Shown here: positions 16,693 through 29,023 of the stretch, in pieces
Layout: every line of letters begins with the position of its first letter
Numbering within the stretch: position 1 is the stretch's first letter
Origin: Hyphomicrobiales bacterium
GTDB lineage: Bacteria > Pseudomonadota > Alphaproteobacteria > Rhizobiales > Rhizobiaceae
Assembly: GCA_900473175.1 (NCBI GenBank)
Contig: UCKM01000010.1
Span: 62,001-126,000, forward strand
Length of the DNA stretch: 64,000 nucleotides
Direction of reading: 5' to 3'
Position numbers and translations under genes: made by a program
Notes under the pieces: generated by a model
Database searches by the model: none
Told to the model about the DNA's origin: nothing
The model's input: the letters and a program-made list of their open reading frames with translations, nothing else

Positions 16693-17712
16693 TCAGACAG
16701 GCTCGCTGTTGGAGACGTGGACGAGCTTCTTTAGCACATTTCGCGCCGCGCCGCTGTCGATTGAGTGTGCTGCCATTGCAATGCCGGTCTTGAGGTCGGA
16801 CGCCGCTGCCGCGATGACCAGTCCTGCTCCGGCGTTGAACAAGGTGATGTCACGATACGCGCCATGCGCCCCATCGAGCACCGAAAGCAGCGAAACGGCG
16901 TTCTCGTCGGCGGTTCCACCCTTCAGGTCCTGGGGGTCGACGAGCCGGAGGCCAAAGGATTCCGGATCGATCTCGAAGGTGCGGATATTGCCGTCTTCAA
17001 GCGCCGCGACCTTGGTGACGCCTGCAGTCGTGATTTCATCTAGGCCATCGCCATGGACGACCCAGACGCATTCGGAACCGAGATTGTTCAGGACGTGCGC
17101 CACCGGCTCGACCCATTCGGGCGCAAAAACGCCAACCAGCTGGCGTTTAACGCCGGCCGGATTGGTGAGCGGCCCAAGTAAATTGAAGATGGTGCGGGTG
17201 CCAAGCTCCACCCGTGCCGGACCAACATGTTTCATTGCGGGATGATGCATTGGCGCAAACATGAAGCCGATCCCCGCCTGCTGAATGCAGGAAGAAATCA
17301 GGTCCGGCCCGATTTCGATGTTGATGCCGAGTGCGGCCAGCGTATCAGCTGCACCGGAACGCGAAGACAAGGCGCGATTGCCATGCTTAGCTACGGGAAC
17401 TCCCGCGCCAGCGACGACAAAAGCGGCACAGGTCGAAACATTGTATGAGCCGGACTGGTCGCCTCCGGTGCCGACTATGTCGATCGCATTGGCAGGCGCC
17501 TTGACGCCAAGCATCTTCGAACGCATTGCGGAGACCGCACCAGCTATCTCGTCAATGTTCTCCCCGCGTACACGCAGAGCCATCAACAGGCCTCCAATTT
17601 GCGCCGGCGTGGCCTGTCCGGACATCATGATATCAAAGGCCTCGATAGCGTCCTCGCGGGTGAGTGCCTTTCCCGCCGCCACTATGCCGATGAAACGCTT
17701 TAGCTCAGCCAT
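16693..17712 (-). CDS. trpD: Anthranilate phosphoribosyltransferase TrpD
   Basis: Joins anthranilate and PRPP in tryptophan synthesis. 339 residues, normal length. The glycine-rich PRPP loop [14 protein letters not shown] is at about residue 80, followed by [17 protein letters not shown] and [12 protein letters not shown]. It starts 15 bases after the ppiD stop, so ppiD and trpDC-moaC-moeA may be cotranscribed, as in other Rhizobiales. Confidence 0.96.
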   Translation of the reverse strand: MAELKRFIGIVAAGKALTREDAIEAFDIMMSGQATPAQIGGLLMALRVRGENIDEIAGAVSAMRSKMLGVKAPANAIDIVGTGGDQSGSYNVSTCAAFVVAGAGVPVAKHGNRALSSRSGAADTLAALGINIEIGPDLISSCIQQAGIGFMFAPMHHPAMKHVGPARVELGTRTIFNLLGPLTNPAGVKRQLVGVFAPEWVEPVAHVLNNLGSECVWVVHGDGLDEITTAGVTKVAALEDGNIRTFEIDPESFGLRLVDPQDLKGGTADENAVSLLSVLDGAHGAYRDITLFNAGAGLVIAAAASDLKTGIAMAAHSIDSGAARNVLKKLVHVSNSEPV

Positions 17713-17727
17713 TCTTTGTCTCGCGGC

Positions 17728-19617
17728 TCAACGGGCCATCGCCCGATCTATGATGGTCTGGTTAATAGTGACCGGATAGACAGTCTGCAACTGTGCCACC
17801 ATCTGATCAAGCAAGTCGTCGGCGAGGCGATTGCCGAATGCGTTCTTCTCGACTGTAGTCACCGCTTCCGGTCCGACATTCGCTGGTTCGATTGACTCGG
17901 TCACCTTGAAAATGAGTTTCGAACCATCGGATGCGGATTCCGTTACGCCGACGACGCCTTCCGGACCGTCGAACACGGAGGCAACACCGCCTTCGCCAAG
18001 GTCAACGTCCTTGCTCTCTCGCGTGATGCCGCGTTTGGTGTCCTTGGTGAATTTGAACTCGCTGGCAATTGCATCAAGCGTCGTTCCGTCAGCAACGCGT
18101 TTGCGAAGCTCCTCGGCCTTCGCATTGATCTGCTTCTCGATTTCGGCTTTCTTCCAATTGTCGATGACGCGCTGCTTCACCTCATCGAGCGGGCGCTCGC
18201 GAGCCGGCGTTACACTTACAACGTCATACCAGAGATAGCTGTTTGTCCCCAGATTGAACGGTTCATTGTCAAATCCAACATCGGCCTGAAAGACCATTGC
18301 CAATTGATTTTCATCAAAGGGAAGATTGGGGATACTTTTCTCGTCCGGTCCTCGACCAGCCTGGTCAACCGTATCGACCGTGACCATCTTGAGATTCTGC
18401 TTTGCGGCAGCTTCTTCCATAGTGGCGCCATCGGCACGCGCGTTCTCATAAGCGTCATGCACATCTGCAATTGCCGTGGCGGCCTGGGATAGTGCGATTG
18501 TTTCGCGAATATCGTTTTCAACCTCGGTCAAAGGTTTGACAACTTCCGGAGTGACCGCAGTCACACGTATGATGACATGACCGAATGAGCCCTTGACCGC
18601 GTCGCTGACGCCATTGGCCTGCAGACCGAAAATTGTGTCGGCGATCGATTGGTCGGGCAGGGCAGCCTTGGGGAACGTTCCAAGACGCACGTCGTCCAGG
18701 TTCTTGCCTTCCGACTTCACGATGTCATCAAAGCTCGTCCCGGCCACAATCTTGTCGTGCGCCGCCTTGGCAGCATCTTCATTGGCAAACGTGAGCTGTT
18801 CGACCGTTCGGGTCTCAGGCGTCGTATAGCGCGCTATGTTCTTGTCGTATTCCGCCTTGACTTCTTCCGGCGTCACAGTCGCTGGATTGGCGATGTCCTT
18901 TGGCTCAAGTTTGACATAACTGACCTTGCGGTATTGCGGTGCGCCGTAGGCTTCCTTGTTGGCCTCGAAATAGGTCTTCAAGTCGGCGTCGCTGGGGTTA
19001 GGCACATCCTTGATGAAATCCTTGGGCAGCGCGACATAGTCGATCGTGCGCGATTCGCCTTTGTACAAGGCAACCGCCTTGAGCAGTGTGTCGGGCACCT
19101 TCATACCGTCCGCTACGGCTTCCACGATCTGCTGGCGCCGCGCCACTTGGGCACGATTGTCGAGATAGCTCTGCGGGGTCATATGAGCATTGCGCAATAC
19201 CGCATCAAATTGAGCCGGATTGAAACGGCCGTCGGGCCCTTGAAAGGCCGGGTCTTCCGCCGCGAGTTGGGCCAGACGGTCCTTGGAAAGCCCGAGCGAC
19301 ATGGTGCGTGCCTGTTCATCGAGTACAACACCGGCCACGAGCTGGGATTGCACCTGATGGGCGATCCCGATGGCATCAGCCTGTTCCCGCGTCAGGCGTT
19401 GCCCGAACTGTTGCGAGAGCGCAGCCAGCTGCCGGTCATAGGCAAGGCGGTAATCAACCGGAGACACTTCGGAATGGCCCGCACGAATAGCGGCGCCGCC
19501 GCTGATTGCGCCAAGGATTGTGTTGGAGACACCCCATCCGGCAAAGCTGACAACGAGAAGGCCCATGAGCACCTTGACCACCCAGGTCTGTGCAACATTG
19601 CGGAGAGAGTCGAGCAT
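17728..19617 (-). CDS. ppiD: Periplasmic folding factor PpiD/SurA-type peptidyl-prolyl isomerase
   Basis: Inner-membrane-anchored chaperone facing the periplasm that assists outer-membrane protein folding. The 629-residue protein starts with a cytoplasmic stub and one membrane helix (VLMGLLVVSFAGWGVSNTIL, residues 16-35). A SurA-N-like chaperone region follows (about 35-230), then a parvulin-type domain around residues 240-365 whose core includes SFDDIVKSEGKNLDDVRLG, and a long C-terminal helical region. The parvulin domain is divergent, so isomerase activity is uncertain. It is divergent from tpiA across 153 bases. Confidence 0.9.
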   Translation of the reverse strand: MLDSLRNVAQTWVVKVLMGLLVVSFAGWGVSNTILGAISGGAAIRAGHSEVSPVDYRLAYDRQLAALSQQFGQRLTREQADAIGIAHQVQSQLVAGVVLDEQARTMSLGLSKDRLAQLAAEDPAFQGPDGRFNPAQFDAVLRNAHMTPQSYLDNRAQVARRQQIVEAVADGMKVPDTLLKAVALYKGESRTIDYVALPKDFIKDVPNPSDADLKTYFEANKEAYGAPQYRKVSYVKLEPKDIANPATVTPEEVKAEYDKNIARYTTPETRTVEQLTFANEDAAKAAHDKIVAGTSFDDIVKSEGKNLDDVRLGTFPKAALPDQSIADTIFGLQANGVSDAVKGSFGHVIIRVTAVTPEVVKPLTEVENDIRETIALSQAATAIADVHDAYENARADGATMEEAAAKQNLKMVTVDTVDQAGRGPDEKSIPNLPFDENQLAMVFQADVGFDNEPFNLGTNSYLWYDVVSVTPARERPLDEVKQRVIDNWKKAEIEKQINAKAEELRKRVADGTTLDAIASEFKFTKDTKRGITRESKDVDLGEGGVASVFDGPEGVVGVTESASDGSKLIFKVTESIEPANVGPEAVTTVEKNAFGNRLADDLLDQMVAQLQTVYPVTINQTIIDRAMAR

Positions 19618-19770
19618 GAAAAGTCACCGTATCAGTCGAGAAGTGTAAATTAATCTACGCGGGAATAGCGTGATGCAAGGCATGTGTCGATTGCTTTATC
19701 AATTGAATTTGCTAGTCAGGCAATCAAATGACTGAGAAAGTCGCCAAAACAATCGTTTGAGGAATGCTCC

Positions 19771-20535
19771 ATGACCCCTGATGTCCGCCCGCTCGTTGCC
19801 GGTAACTGGAAAATGAATGGTACCGGAGAGTCGCTCGACGAATTGCGCATCATCGTCAACCGGCCCAATTCCGCCATCGGCGAGAAGATCGATGCCTTGA
19901 TATGCGTGCCCGCAACGCTTGTTTTCAGGGCGGCGCAGTCAGTCGAAGGCGAGGCCCTGAGCATCGGTGGTCAGGATTGCCATTACAAGAAGTCCGGAGC
20001 GCATACGGGTGATATCTCGGCTGACATGCTGCGCGACGCCGGTGCATCGCATGTGATTGTTGGTCATTCAGAGCGACGGACCGATCACGGCGAAACAGAT
20101 GCGATAGTCAACGCCAAGGCCCTGGCAGGTTGGGATGCGGGTCTGACGTCCATTATCTGCATTGGCGAGACCGAAGCACAGCGCAAGGCCGGATCGACGC
20201 TCGACGTCATAGGAAGGCAATTGGCTGGTTCGGTTCCTGACGGTGCCAAACCCACGAACACAATCATAGCTTACGAGCCGGTATGGGCAATCGGGACAGG
20301 TCTCACCCCTACGCCCGACGATGTGAGGGAAGTGCACGGTTCAATTCGCCACGCCCTTGCAAAGCGCTTTGGCACCGAGGGCACCAGGATGCGAATCCTT
20401 TATGGCGGCTCCGTCAAGCCGGCAAATGCGGTGGAACTTCTGGGGATCGAGAACGTCGATGGCGCCCTCGTTGGAGGGGCGAGCTTGAAAGCGGTCGACT
20501 TCCTCGCCATCTGTGAGGCATATCACTCCCTCTGA
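19771..20535 (+). CDS. tpiA: Triose-phosphate isomerase
   Basis: Glycolytic TIM-barrel enzyme, 254 residues. Catalytic residues are all in place: Lys in NWKMNG, His in VIVGHSERR and Glu in [11 protein letters not shown]; the phosphate loop [10 protein letters not shown] is at about residue 212. The start ATG is preceded by TTTGAGGAATG. It is divergent from ppiD and is followed by secG 112 bases later, a common arrangement in this group. Confidence 0.97.
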   Translation: MTPDVRPLVAGNWKMNGTGESLDELRIIVNRPNSAIGEKIDALICVPATLVFRAAQSVEGEALSIGGQDCHYKKSGAHTGDISADMLRDAGASHVIVGHSERRTDHGETDAIVNAKALAGWDAGLTSIICIGETEAQRKAGSTLDVIGRQLAGSVPDGAKPTNTIIAYEPVWAIGTGLTPTPDDVREVHGSIRHALAKRFGTEGTRMRILYGGSVKPANAVELLGIENVDGALVGGASLKAVDFLAICEAYHSL

Positions 20536-20647
20536 TCAATGAACGAAACTGCGATAGCACCAAGAAAACTGTCGTTGGACGGGCTTGGTTTATTGACCGA
20601 TACGGTGTAAAGAGCCGCGTCCGAGACCTAGAAAGCAGAAATACCCT

Positions 20648-21145
20648 ATGCAAACCGTAGTCATTGTCATTCATCTTCTGATTGTACTTGCCCTTGTTGG
20701 CGTCGTGCTGATGCAGCGCTCCGAAGGCGGTGGTCTGGGAATTGGCGGTGGTTCCGGCTTCATGACGGCGCGTGGTGCCGCAAACGTACTCACACGTGCA
20801 ACCGCGATCCTTGCGACGGGTTTCTTCATTACCTCGCTGGCTCTTGGGATCATGGCGCGCTACGGCGAAAACCCGACAGACATTCTCAAGCGCATCCCGA
20901 CGGCAGCGGGCACGCAGCAGCCGGCAGGCCAGCAGCCCCCCACGAGCGGTGGTATTCTTAACCAATTGGGCGGTGCATCGTCGAAGGCTCCGGCATCCGA
21001 TGCGCCGGCATCTCCGGAAGCGGCCGGGTCGGCTGCGCCTGGAGCAGGCACACCTGCAGCACCAGAATCAACGGTACCAGCAGCGACGGCTCCGGTGACA
21101 CCAGCACCTGCCCAGCCGGCAAATCCGGTGCCGAATTCGCAGTAG
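20648..21145 (+). CDS. secG: Preprotein translocase subunit SecG
   Basis: Small accessory subunit of the SecYEG channel. The first 75 residues contain two membrane helices around the conserved MQRSEGGGLGIGGGSGFMTA loop. The remaining 90 residues are a low-complexity tail rich in Ala, Pro, Gly and Thr, longer than in E. coli but usual in alphaproteobacteria. No other gene is in the 112 bases upstream, which should carry its promoter. Confidence 0.93.
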   Translation: MQTVVIVIHLLIVLALVGVVLMQRSEGGGLGIGGGSGFMTARGAANVLTRATAILATGFFITSLALGIMARYGENPTDILKRIPTAAGTQQPAGQQPPTSGGILNQLGGASSKAPASDAPASPEAAGSAAPGAGTPAAPESTVPAATAPVTPAPAQPANPVPNSQ

Positions 21146-21352
21146 GATCGCGTTGCGCGCAGGTCGCTTGACGGGAGTGAAACAAAGTGTTGCGCTTCCG
21201 CAACTCCTACCGCTAAGACACGTTGAAGTCGATTCTTCACGGCGATTTGCGTTGAGAACAAACCGGTCTTCGGTTATCGCGATAGGAAGTGGCCCAAGGG
21301 GCCTCGTAAACGCCGTGATGGCGTTGTACAATCCATGCGGGAAAATCTAACT

Positions 21353-22030
21353 ATGCTGTCACGTCGTTCCTTGCTCATCGGTATGTCGATCCTGGCTCTG
21401 TCCGGGCCGGCGTCTGCTGAGCCAATTCTCAAGAAAATCATGAAGCCGTTCACCGGCAATACAACCGATCCGGTCGCAAATCCGGATGCGGTCGCTGCAG
21501 CGCAGCCCATCGAAGTTGCGGAAGTGCGCAAGCCTGCAGGCCAGAGCAAGAACAAGTATGGTATCGACCCGAAATACATGCCGCAGGATGTACCCTTCAC
21601 CGGTTACAAGCCTGGCGTCATTGTCATCGATCCGAAGGACAAGTTCCTCTACCTGGTTGAGTCGCCGTTCACGGCTCGCCGGTATGGTATTGCTGTCGGT
21701 AAGGAAGGATTGCAGTTCAAGGGAACCGCGACAATCCAGACCAAGCGCGAATGGCCCCGCTGGATTCCGACAAAAGAAATGATCGAGCGCGAACCGGCGC
21801 ACTACGCGAAATATGAAAACGGCATGGACGGCGGGCCAGGCAATCCGCTCGGCGCGCGCGCTCTCTATCTGTCGCAGGGCAACAAGGACACGCATGTGCG
21901 TATCCATGGGACAATCCAGCCTTGGACCATCGGAAGTTCCGCTTCGAACGGCTGCTTCCGCATGGTGAATGACCATGTTATCGATCTCTACAATCGCGTG
22001 AGCATCGGAACGGAAGTTATTGTTCTGTAA
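21353..22030 (+). CDS. L,D-transpeptidase (YkuD/ErfK family)
   Basis: Periplasmic peptidoglycan cross-linking or lipoprotein-attaching enzyme, 225 residues from ATG 21353. An N-terminal signal with paired arginines (SRRSLLIGMSILALSGPASA) is followed by a short linker and the YkuD domain. That domain includes GVIVIDPKDKFLYLVE and the catalytic HIHGT-type His with SNGCFRM (Cys201). ATG 21353 is preferred to the frame start at 21335 because GGGAAAA lies seven bases before it. It is followed by a strong terminator. The 189-base gap after secG contains only short weak hairpins. Confidence 0.9.
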   Translation: MLSRRSLLIGMSILALSGPASAEPILKKIMKPFTGNTTDPVANPDAVAAAQPIEVAEVRKPAGQSKNKYGIDPKYMPQDVPFTGYKPGVIVIDPKDKFLYLVESPFTARRYGIAVGKEGLQFKGTATIQTKREWPRWIPTKEMIEREPAHYAKYENGMDGGPGNPLGARALYLSQGNKDTHVRIHGTIQPWTIGSSASNGCFRMVNDHVIDLYNRVSIGTEVIVL

Positions 22031-22050
22031 TTGCTTTCGTTGAGGTACCT

Positions 22051-22084
22051 AAAACGGCCAGACCTCGCGTCTGGCCGTTTTCTT
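22051..22084 (+). terminator. Rho-independent terminator after the L,D-transpeptidase gene
   Basis: A perfect 13-base stem (AAAACGGCCAGAC, pairing with GTCTGGCCGTTTT) with a CTCGC loop runs straight into a T-rich tract (TTTTCTTT). It lies 20 bases after the stop codon and well before pyrG. Confidence 0.9.
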
Positions 22085-22162
22085 TGAAATGTACAATTCT
22101 TGGTGCGGAAAAACGGCGGGCGGGCCGATTTTTTTGTGGCCAAATCACTCGCAAAGGACTAA

Positions 22163-23803
<1,641 letters not shown>

Positions 23804-23854
23804 TCCGTGAAAGTGTGACTTGAATCGCATAGCGCATTGAGGCACACCCTTCAC

Positions 23855-24751
23855 ATGACGAATTCTGCACCGCGCATCGCTCGCCCCGTTGATCATCTCG
23901 TCCTTCCCACAGCGGATCTGGATATCGCAGGTACGCGGCTTGATAAGCTCGGATTTACAGTTGCGCCTGTCGGAAAACATCCGTTTGGCACCGAAAATGT
24001 TTGCGTATTCTTTGGCGACGGCAGTTTTCTCGAGTTCTTGGCGATTGGACAACGCGAAATTTGCGAAGAAGAGGCAAGAGCAGGTAATGTCTTTGTCGCG
24101 CGCGATCAGGCCTACCGCTTTCGTAACGGTAGCGATGGTTTCTCCGCACTTGTCATGGGATCGCTGGATGCCGAGGCCGATCATAGGGCATTCGTGAAAT
24201 GCGGGATTTCGGCCGGCAGTGTGTTGAATTTCTCGCGGCCATTTCTCACGCCGGACGGCAGGCACGATATGGCCGGCTTCAGGCTGGCCTTTGCCGCCGA
24301 CCTGCGCGCACCCGACGCCTTCTTCTTCACCTGCCAGCGCGTCAATATCCCCAAGGTCGACCGAACAGCGCTCCAGACGCATCCAAATGGAGCGGTTTCG
24401 CTGCGCGAGATCGTATTGTCTGAAGTCAACCCGACGGATTTTCAATACCTCCTGCAGGAGGTTCTAAATCAGCGCGACGTCAACGCGCATTCGTTCGGCA
24501 TGGATTTGCAGGCAGCCAATGCCAATATCAGTGTATTGACACCGCAAGGCCTGCGGTCGTTCTTCGGTATCGAAACCTCGGAGACAGAACGTGGATTGCG
24601 TCTTCACGCGTTTGTTCTCGCTGTTCCGGATCTGGCCGCAGTTGAATCCCGCCTTACCCACAACGATATTCCCTTCGAAAAGAGTGGCTCCCGCCTGATT
24701 GTGCATAAGGCACCAGGACAGGGTGCTGCCATCGCATTTGAGGCCCTCTGA
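23855..24751 (+). CDS. VOC superfamily (glyoxalase-like) protein
   Basis: Metal-dependent or lyase-like enzyme of the vicinal-oxygen-chelate superfamily, 298 residues from ATG 23855. The N-terminal half starts [20 protein letters not shown] and continues [30 protein letters not shown], the usual beta-alpha-beta unit of glyoxalase-3-like proteins. A second unit is seen near [18 protein letters not shown]. The frame opens at TTG 23837, but the ATG is more credible. Its stop overlaps the kdsA start (TGATG), so the two are coupled. The substrate is unknown. Confidence 0.8.
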   Translation: MTNSAPRIARPVDHLVLPTADLDIAGTRLDKLGFTVAPVGKHPFGTENVCVFFGDGSFLEFLAIGQREICEEEARAGNVFVARDQAYRFRNGSDGFSALVMGSLDAEADHRAFVKCGISAGSVLNFSRPFLTPDGRHDMAGFRLAFAADLRAPDAFFFTCQRVNIPKVDRTALQTHPNGAVSLREIVLSEVNPTDFQYLLQEVLNQRDVNAHSFGMDLQAANANISVLTPQGLRSFFGIETSETERGLRLHAFVLAVPDLAAVESRLTHNDIPFEKSGSRLIVHKAPGQGAAIAFEAL

Positions 24752-25581
24752 TGTCCCTGAATTCCACTGTTTCCGCCGGCAACGTCCAATTTTCGAATAC
24801 CGCGCCTTTGTCGATCATCGCAGGACCCTGCCAGATGGAGAGCCGCCAGCATGCCTTCGACATGGCGGGCTCACTTAAGGAGCTTACGGATAAACTCGGC
24901 ATTGGCCTTGTCTACAAGTCCAGCTTCGACAAGGCTAACCGCACGTCCTTGACTGGAAAGCGCGGTTTTGGACTGGAGAATTCGCTGCCGGTCTTCGCCG
25001 ACATCCGCAAAGAATTTGGCCTCCCGACCCTCACCGACGTTCACACTGAAGAACAATGCGCCATCCTGGGCGAGGTCGTCGATGTACTGCAGATTCCCGC
25101 CTTTCTTTGCCGCCAAACCGATCTGCTGATCGCCGCCGCCAGGACAGGCAAGGTGGTCAACATCAAGAAGGGACAGTTCCTCGCGCCTTGGGACATGAAG
25201 AATGTCGTTGCGAAGGTCACCGAGAGCGGCAATCCCAATGTGATGGTAACCGAACGCGGTGCGTCTTTTGGTTATAATACGCTCGTTTCCGATATGCGAT
25301 CGTTGCCGATCATGGCCAGCATTGGCGCACCCGTAATTTTTGATGCCACGCATTCAGTGCAACAGCCCGGCGGTCAGGGCGGCTCCACAGGCGGTCAACG
25401 CGAATTCGTCGAAACCCTGGCGAGAGCTGCAGTCGCAGTTGGGGTCGCTGGTGTGTTCATCGAGACGCACCAGGATCCCGACAATGCTCCGTCGGATGGT
25501 CCGAACATGGTGCCGCTCGATCAGATGCCGCGCCTGTTGGAAAAGCTGCTTGAATTCGACCGAATCGCGAAGAAGCCCTGA
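24751..25581 (+). CDS. kdsA: 3-deoxy-D-manno-octulosonate 8-phosphate synthase KdsA
   Basis: Condenses arabinose 5-phosphate with PEP to make Kdo8P for lipopolysaccharide. 276 residues. Family motifs are [61 protein letters not shown] and [20 protein letters not shown]. The start overlaps the preceding stop (TGATG). A decayed PRC-barrel gene follows after about 100 bases, then eno. Confidence 0.97.
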   Translation: MSLNSTVSAGNVQFSNTAPLSIIAGPCQMESRQHAFDMAGSLKELTDKLGIGLVYKSSFDKANRTSLTGKRGFGLENSLPVFADIRKEFGLPTLTDVHTEEQCAILGEVVDVLQIPAFLCRQTDLLIAAARTGKVVNIKKGQFLAPWDMKNVVAKVTESGNPNVMVTERGASFGYNTLVSDMRSLPIMASIGAPVIFDATHSVQQPGGQGGSTGGQREFVETLARAAVAVGVAGVFIETHQDPDNAPSDGPNMVPLDQMPRLLEKLLEFDRIAKKP

Positions 25582-25683
25582 CCGGGCCTCCAGAGTTCCA
25601 TCGAAAAACCTCGTATTTCTATGCAACCCGGATGGCGGTTTGCTCATTACCCCTTCATATGAAATGAGAAGGAGGTATGAGAT

Positions 25684-25925
25684 ATGCCAACCAATTCAGG
25701 CCATACGACAGCCATCCGCGCCAGCCGCGTCGGAACGAACGTCTACAACAGCGCGGGTGGAAGCTTCTGAACTTTGAGGAAAACACTGGCGGATATGTCG
25801 TACCGTTTACGCGCGAGCAACTCGAACAGGCGCCCGCGCACGGCATCACCGAATTGACCGAAAACGACGGACGCAAGGTGCGGGATATCTCGTTTTCCTA
25901 TTACAAGGTCGACAAGGCCGCTTGA
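25684..25925 (+). pseudogene. PRC-barrel domain gene with internal deletion and frameshift
   Basis: A near-perfect AAGGAGGT site is followed seven bases later by ATG 25684. The frame reads MPTNSGHTTAIRASRVGTNV, then YNSAGGSF and a stop: the N-terminus of a small rhizobial PRC-barrel protein. The C-terminal part continues in another frame as WKLLNFEENTGGYVVPFTRE, then QLEQAPAHGITELTENDGRK and ends FSYYKVDKAA. Normal family members have roughly 38 more residues between these halves (the KIG...PIPW segment), so a deletion of about 110 to 120 bases that is not a multiple of three explains the break. The frame starting at ATG 25677 gives an 82-residue product, but its first half is not PRC-like. 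It is probably inactive. Confidence 0.72.
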
Positions 25926-25946
25926 AGTACCCTGAAAATCAGGGGA

Positions 25947-25971
25947 GGGTCGCCAATGGCGGCCCTTTTTT
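25947..25971 (+). terminator. Rho-independent terminator after the PRC-barrel relic
   Basis: GGGTCGCC, loop AAT, GGCGGCCC (one U-G wobble) is followed at once by six T. It lies 22 bases after the stop of the relic and before eno. Confidence 0.8.
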
Positions 25972-26076
25972 ATGCTTCCAGCCACAATTCGTGCTTGTGG
26001 GGATTTTCCTTGTCATTTTCATTCGCTATTCAGAGCCCAGCCTCACGCTGCACAATGCTCATTGAAAGGGAAATGA

Positions 26077-27357
<1,281 letters not shown>

Positions 27358-27386
27358 CATTGGACCGTTGATTTGCACTGCGAAAT

Positions 27387-27417
27387 GGCGGGCCCGGTGC
27401 CCGCCGTTTGTTGTTTG
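27387..27417 (+). terminator. Terminator hairpin after eno
   Basis: GGCGGGC, loop CCGGT, GCCCGCC, then GTTTGTTGTTTG. The stem is perfect, with an imperfect T-rich tail, 30 bases after the eno stop codon. Confidence 0.75.
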
Positions 27418-27517
27418 CTGCTGCTGGTAATCGCCTGTTAAGCAAAAGATAGTCTTATTGGCTGGTGGCAAGTCGGGCCGGGGTGACCTGATTCCTTAGC
27501 AAACCGGATCATTGGTA

Positions 27518-27850
27518 ATGTGGACAAAGCAGAGACGAAAAACGAGGCGCGGACGGTTGATCGTTCCCCTGCTTGCAACCTTGTTCTTCGCCTATTTCGG
27601 GTTCCACGCCTATCACGGCGAGTATGGGCTTTATTCGACCATCAAGCTGCAGGAGCAGACGCAACTGCTGCAGGCACAATTGGAAGCCGTATCAGCTTCC
27701 CGTATTGAGCTTGAACGGCAGGTACAACTTATGCATGATGGAACAATTGAGAAGGACATGCTCGACGAACAGGCGCGTAAAGCGCTGAACCTTTCCCGTC
27801 CGGACGAAGTCACAATCATGCGTGGCTCGGGCGATTTGGCTGTTAACTGA
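27518..27850 (+). CDS. ftsB: Cell-division protein FtsB/DivIC family
   Basis: Bitopic septum protein expected to act in the FtsQBL subcomplex. 110 residues from ATG 27518 (MWTKQRRKTRRGRL). It has a basic cytoplasmic tail, one membrane helix (IVPLLATLFFAYFGFHAY) and a coiled-coil region (residues about 45-75) that includes LQEQTQLLQAQLEAVSASRI. The family's short C-terminal motif follows as DMLDEQARKALNLSRPDEV. The eno-ftsB-pdhA order is usual for Rhizobiales. A short AT-rich hairpin (27843-27861) overlaps the stop codon. Confidence 0.9.
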   Translation: MWTKQRRKTRRGRLIVPLLATLFFAYFGFHAYHGEYGLYSTIKLQEQTQLLQAQLEAVSASRIELERQVQLMHDGTIEKDMLDEQARKALNLSRPDEVTIMRGSGDLAVN

Positions 27851-27978
27851 CTTTCAGTTAATCGGTCTTTTCATGTGTGTTTTGAACACCTTATTTGCAT
27901 AGCACTTATTCGATTCTGCATATTGTAAGTTCCGCCTCTGCTGCTATTCTCGTGCGACCAAATCACAGGGAGTGAGAT

Positions 27979-29010
27979 ATGGCTACGAGGGCGAAGAAAA
28001 GCCCTGCGCGAACGGCGCAGACCTCTGCTGTTAAAGCACCAAAACCCATCCAATTCACCAAGGAGCAAGAGCTCGAAGCCTACCGTCAAATGCTGCTGAT
28101 CCGCCGTTTCGAAGAAAAGGCTGGTCAGTTGTATGGCATGGGCTTCATTGGCGGTTTCTGTCACCTCTATATCGGTCAGGAAGCTGTCGTAACCGGCATG
28201 CAGATGTCCTTGAGGGAGGGTGACCAGGTCATCACGGGTTACCGTGATCACGGCCACATGCTGGCCTGCGGAATGAGTGCCCGGGGTGTCATGGCTGAAT
28301 TGACCGGACGCCGCGGTGGTCTTTCCAAGGGCAAGGGCGGCTCGATGCACATGTTCTCCAAGGAAAAGCATTTCTACGGCGGCCACGGTATCGTCGGGGC
28401 GCAGGTTTCGCTCGGAACCGGGCTAGCCTTTGCCAATCACTACCGTAACAATGGCAATGTATCGCTGGCCTATTTCGGTGACGGCGCTGCCAATCAGGGC
28501 CAGGTCTACGAAAGCTTCAACATGGCGTCGCTGTGGAAGTTGCCAGTAATCTACATCATCGAGAACAACCGCTATGCCATGGGCACGGCCGTATCCCGCG
28601 CTTCTGCCGAGACGGATTTCTCCAAGCGCGGCATTTCCTTCAATATTCCTGGAATTCAGGTCGACGGCATGGATGTACGTGCGGTCAACGCGGCTGGTGA
28701 AGAGGCTGCCGCCTGGGCGCGTTCCGGCAAGGGCCCGATGATCCTTGAAATGCAGACCTACCGGTATCGCGGCCATTCCATGTCGGACCCGGCCAAGTAC
28801 CGATCGAAGGATGAAGTGCAGAAGATGCGCTCCGATCACGATCCCATTGAGCAGGTGAAAGCCCGGTTGATCGGGAACGGATGGTCCAGCGAGGACGATC
28901 TGAAAAAGATCGACAAGGACGTTCGCGATATCGTGGCAGATGCCGCAGATTTCGCCCAGTCCGATCCGGAGCCGGATCCATCCGAGCTTTACACCGATAT
29001 TCTGCTCTAA
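27979..29010 (+). CDS. pdhA: Pyruvate dehydrogenase E1 component, alpha subunit
   Basis: Thiamine-diphosphate decarboxylase subunit, 343 residues. The ThDP/Mg motif [20 protein letters not shown] ends with ENNRYAMGT, and the phosphorylation-loop region reads [19 protein letters not shown]. The first 25 residues are a basic, disordered extension ([18 protein letters not shown]). It pairs with pdhB 13 bases downstream, and GGGAGTGAGAT lies before the ATG. It is the first gene of the pdhA-pdhB-pdhC-GDSL-lpdA operon. Confidence 0.97.
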   Translation: MATRAKKSPARTAQTSAVKAPKPIQFTKEQELEAYRQMLLIRRFEEKAGQLYGMGFIGGFCHLYIGQEAVVTGMQMSLREGDQVITGYRDHGHMLACGMSARGVMAELTGRRGGLSKGKGGSMHMFSKEKHFYGGHGIVGAQVSLGTGLAFANHYRNNGNVSLAYFGDGAANQGQVYESFNMASLWKLPVIYIIENNRYAMGTAVSRASAETDFSKRGISFNIPGIQVDGMDVRAVNAAGEEAAAWARSGKGPMILEMQTYRYRGHSMSDPAKYRSKDEVQKMRSDHDPIEQVKARLIGNGWSSEDDLKKIDKDVRDIVADAADFAQSDPEPDPSELYTDILL

Positions 29011-29023
29011 GGGAGGCGCGACC

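Noticed and set aside
20870-21145. Unusual low-complexity tail of SecG as a possible insertion.
   Set aside because: Long Ala/Pro-rich SecG tails are common in alphaproteobacteria.
21146-21352. Possible small RNA between secG and the L,D-transpeptidase gene.
   Set aside because: Only short hairpins (such as GTTGCG-CTTC-CGCAAC) without a T tract or clear promoter are visible.
24449-24464. Second CCTCCTGCAGGAGG palindrome, inside the VOC gene, as a partner of the hfq palindrome.
   Set aside because: It is within a coding region and is best explained by codons; two short copies in 64 kb is not compelling.
27843-27861. TTAACTGA-CTT-TCAGTTAA hairpin at the ftsB stop as a terminator.
   Set aside because: The stem is AT-rich and weak, and no proper T tract follows directly.
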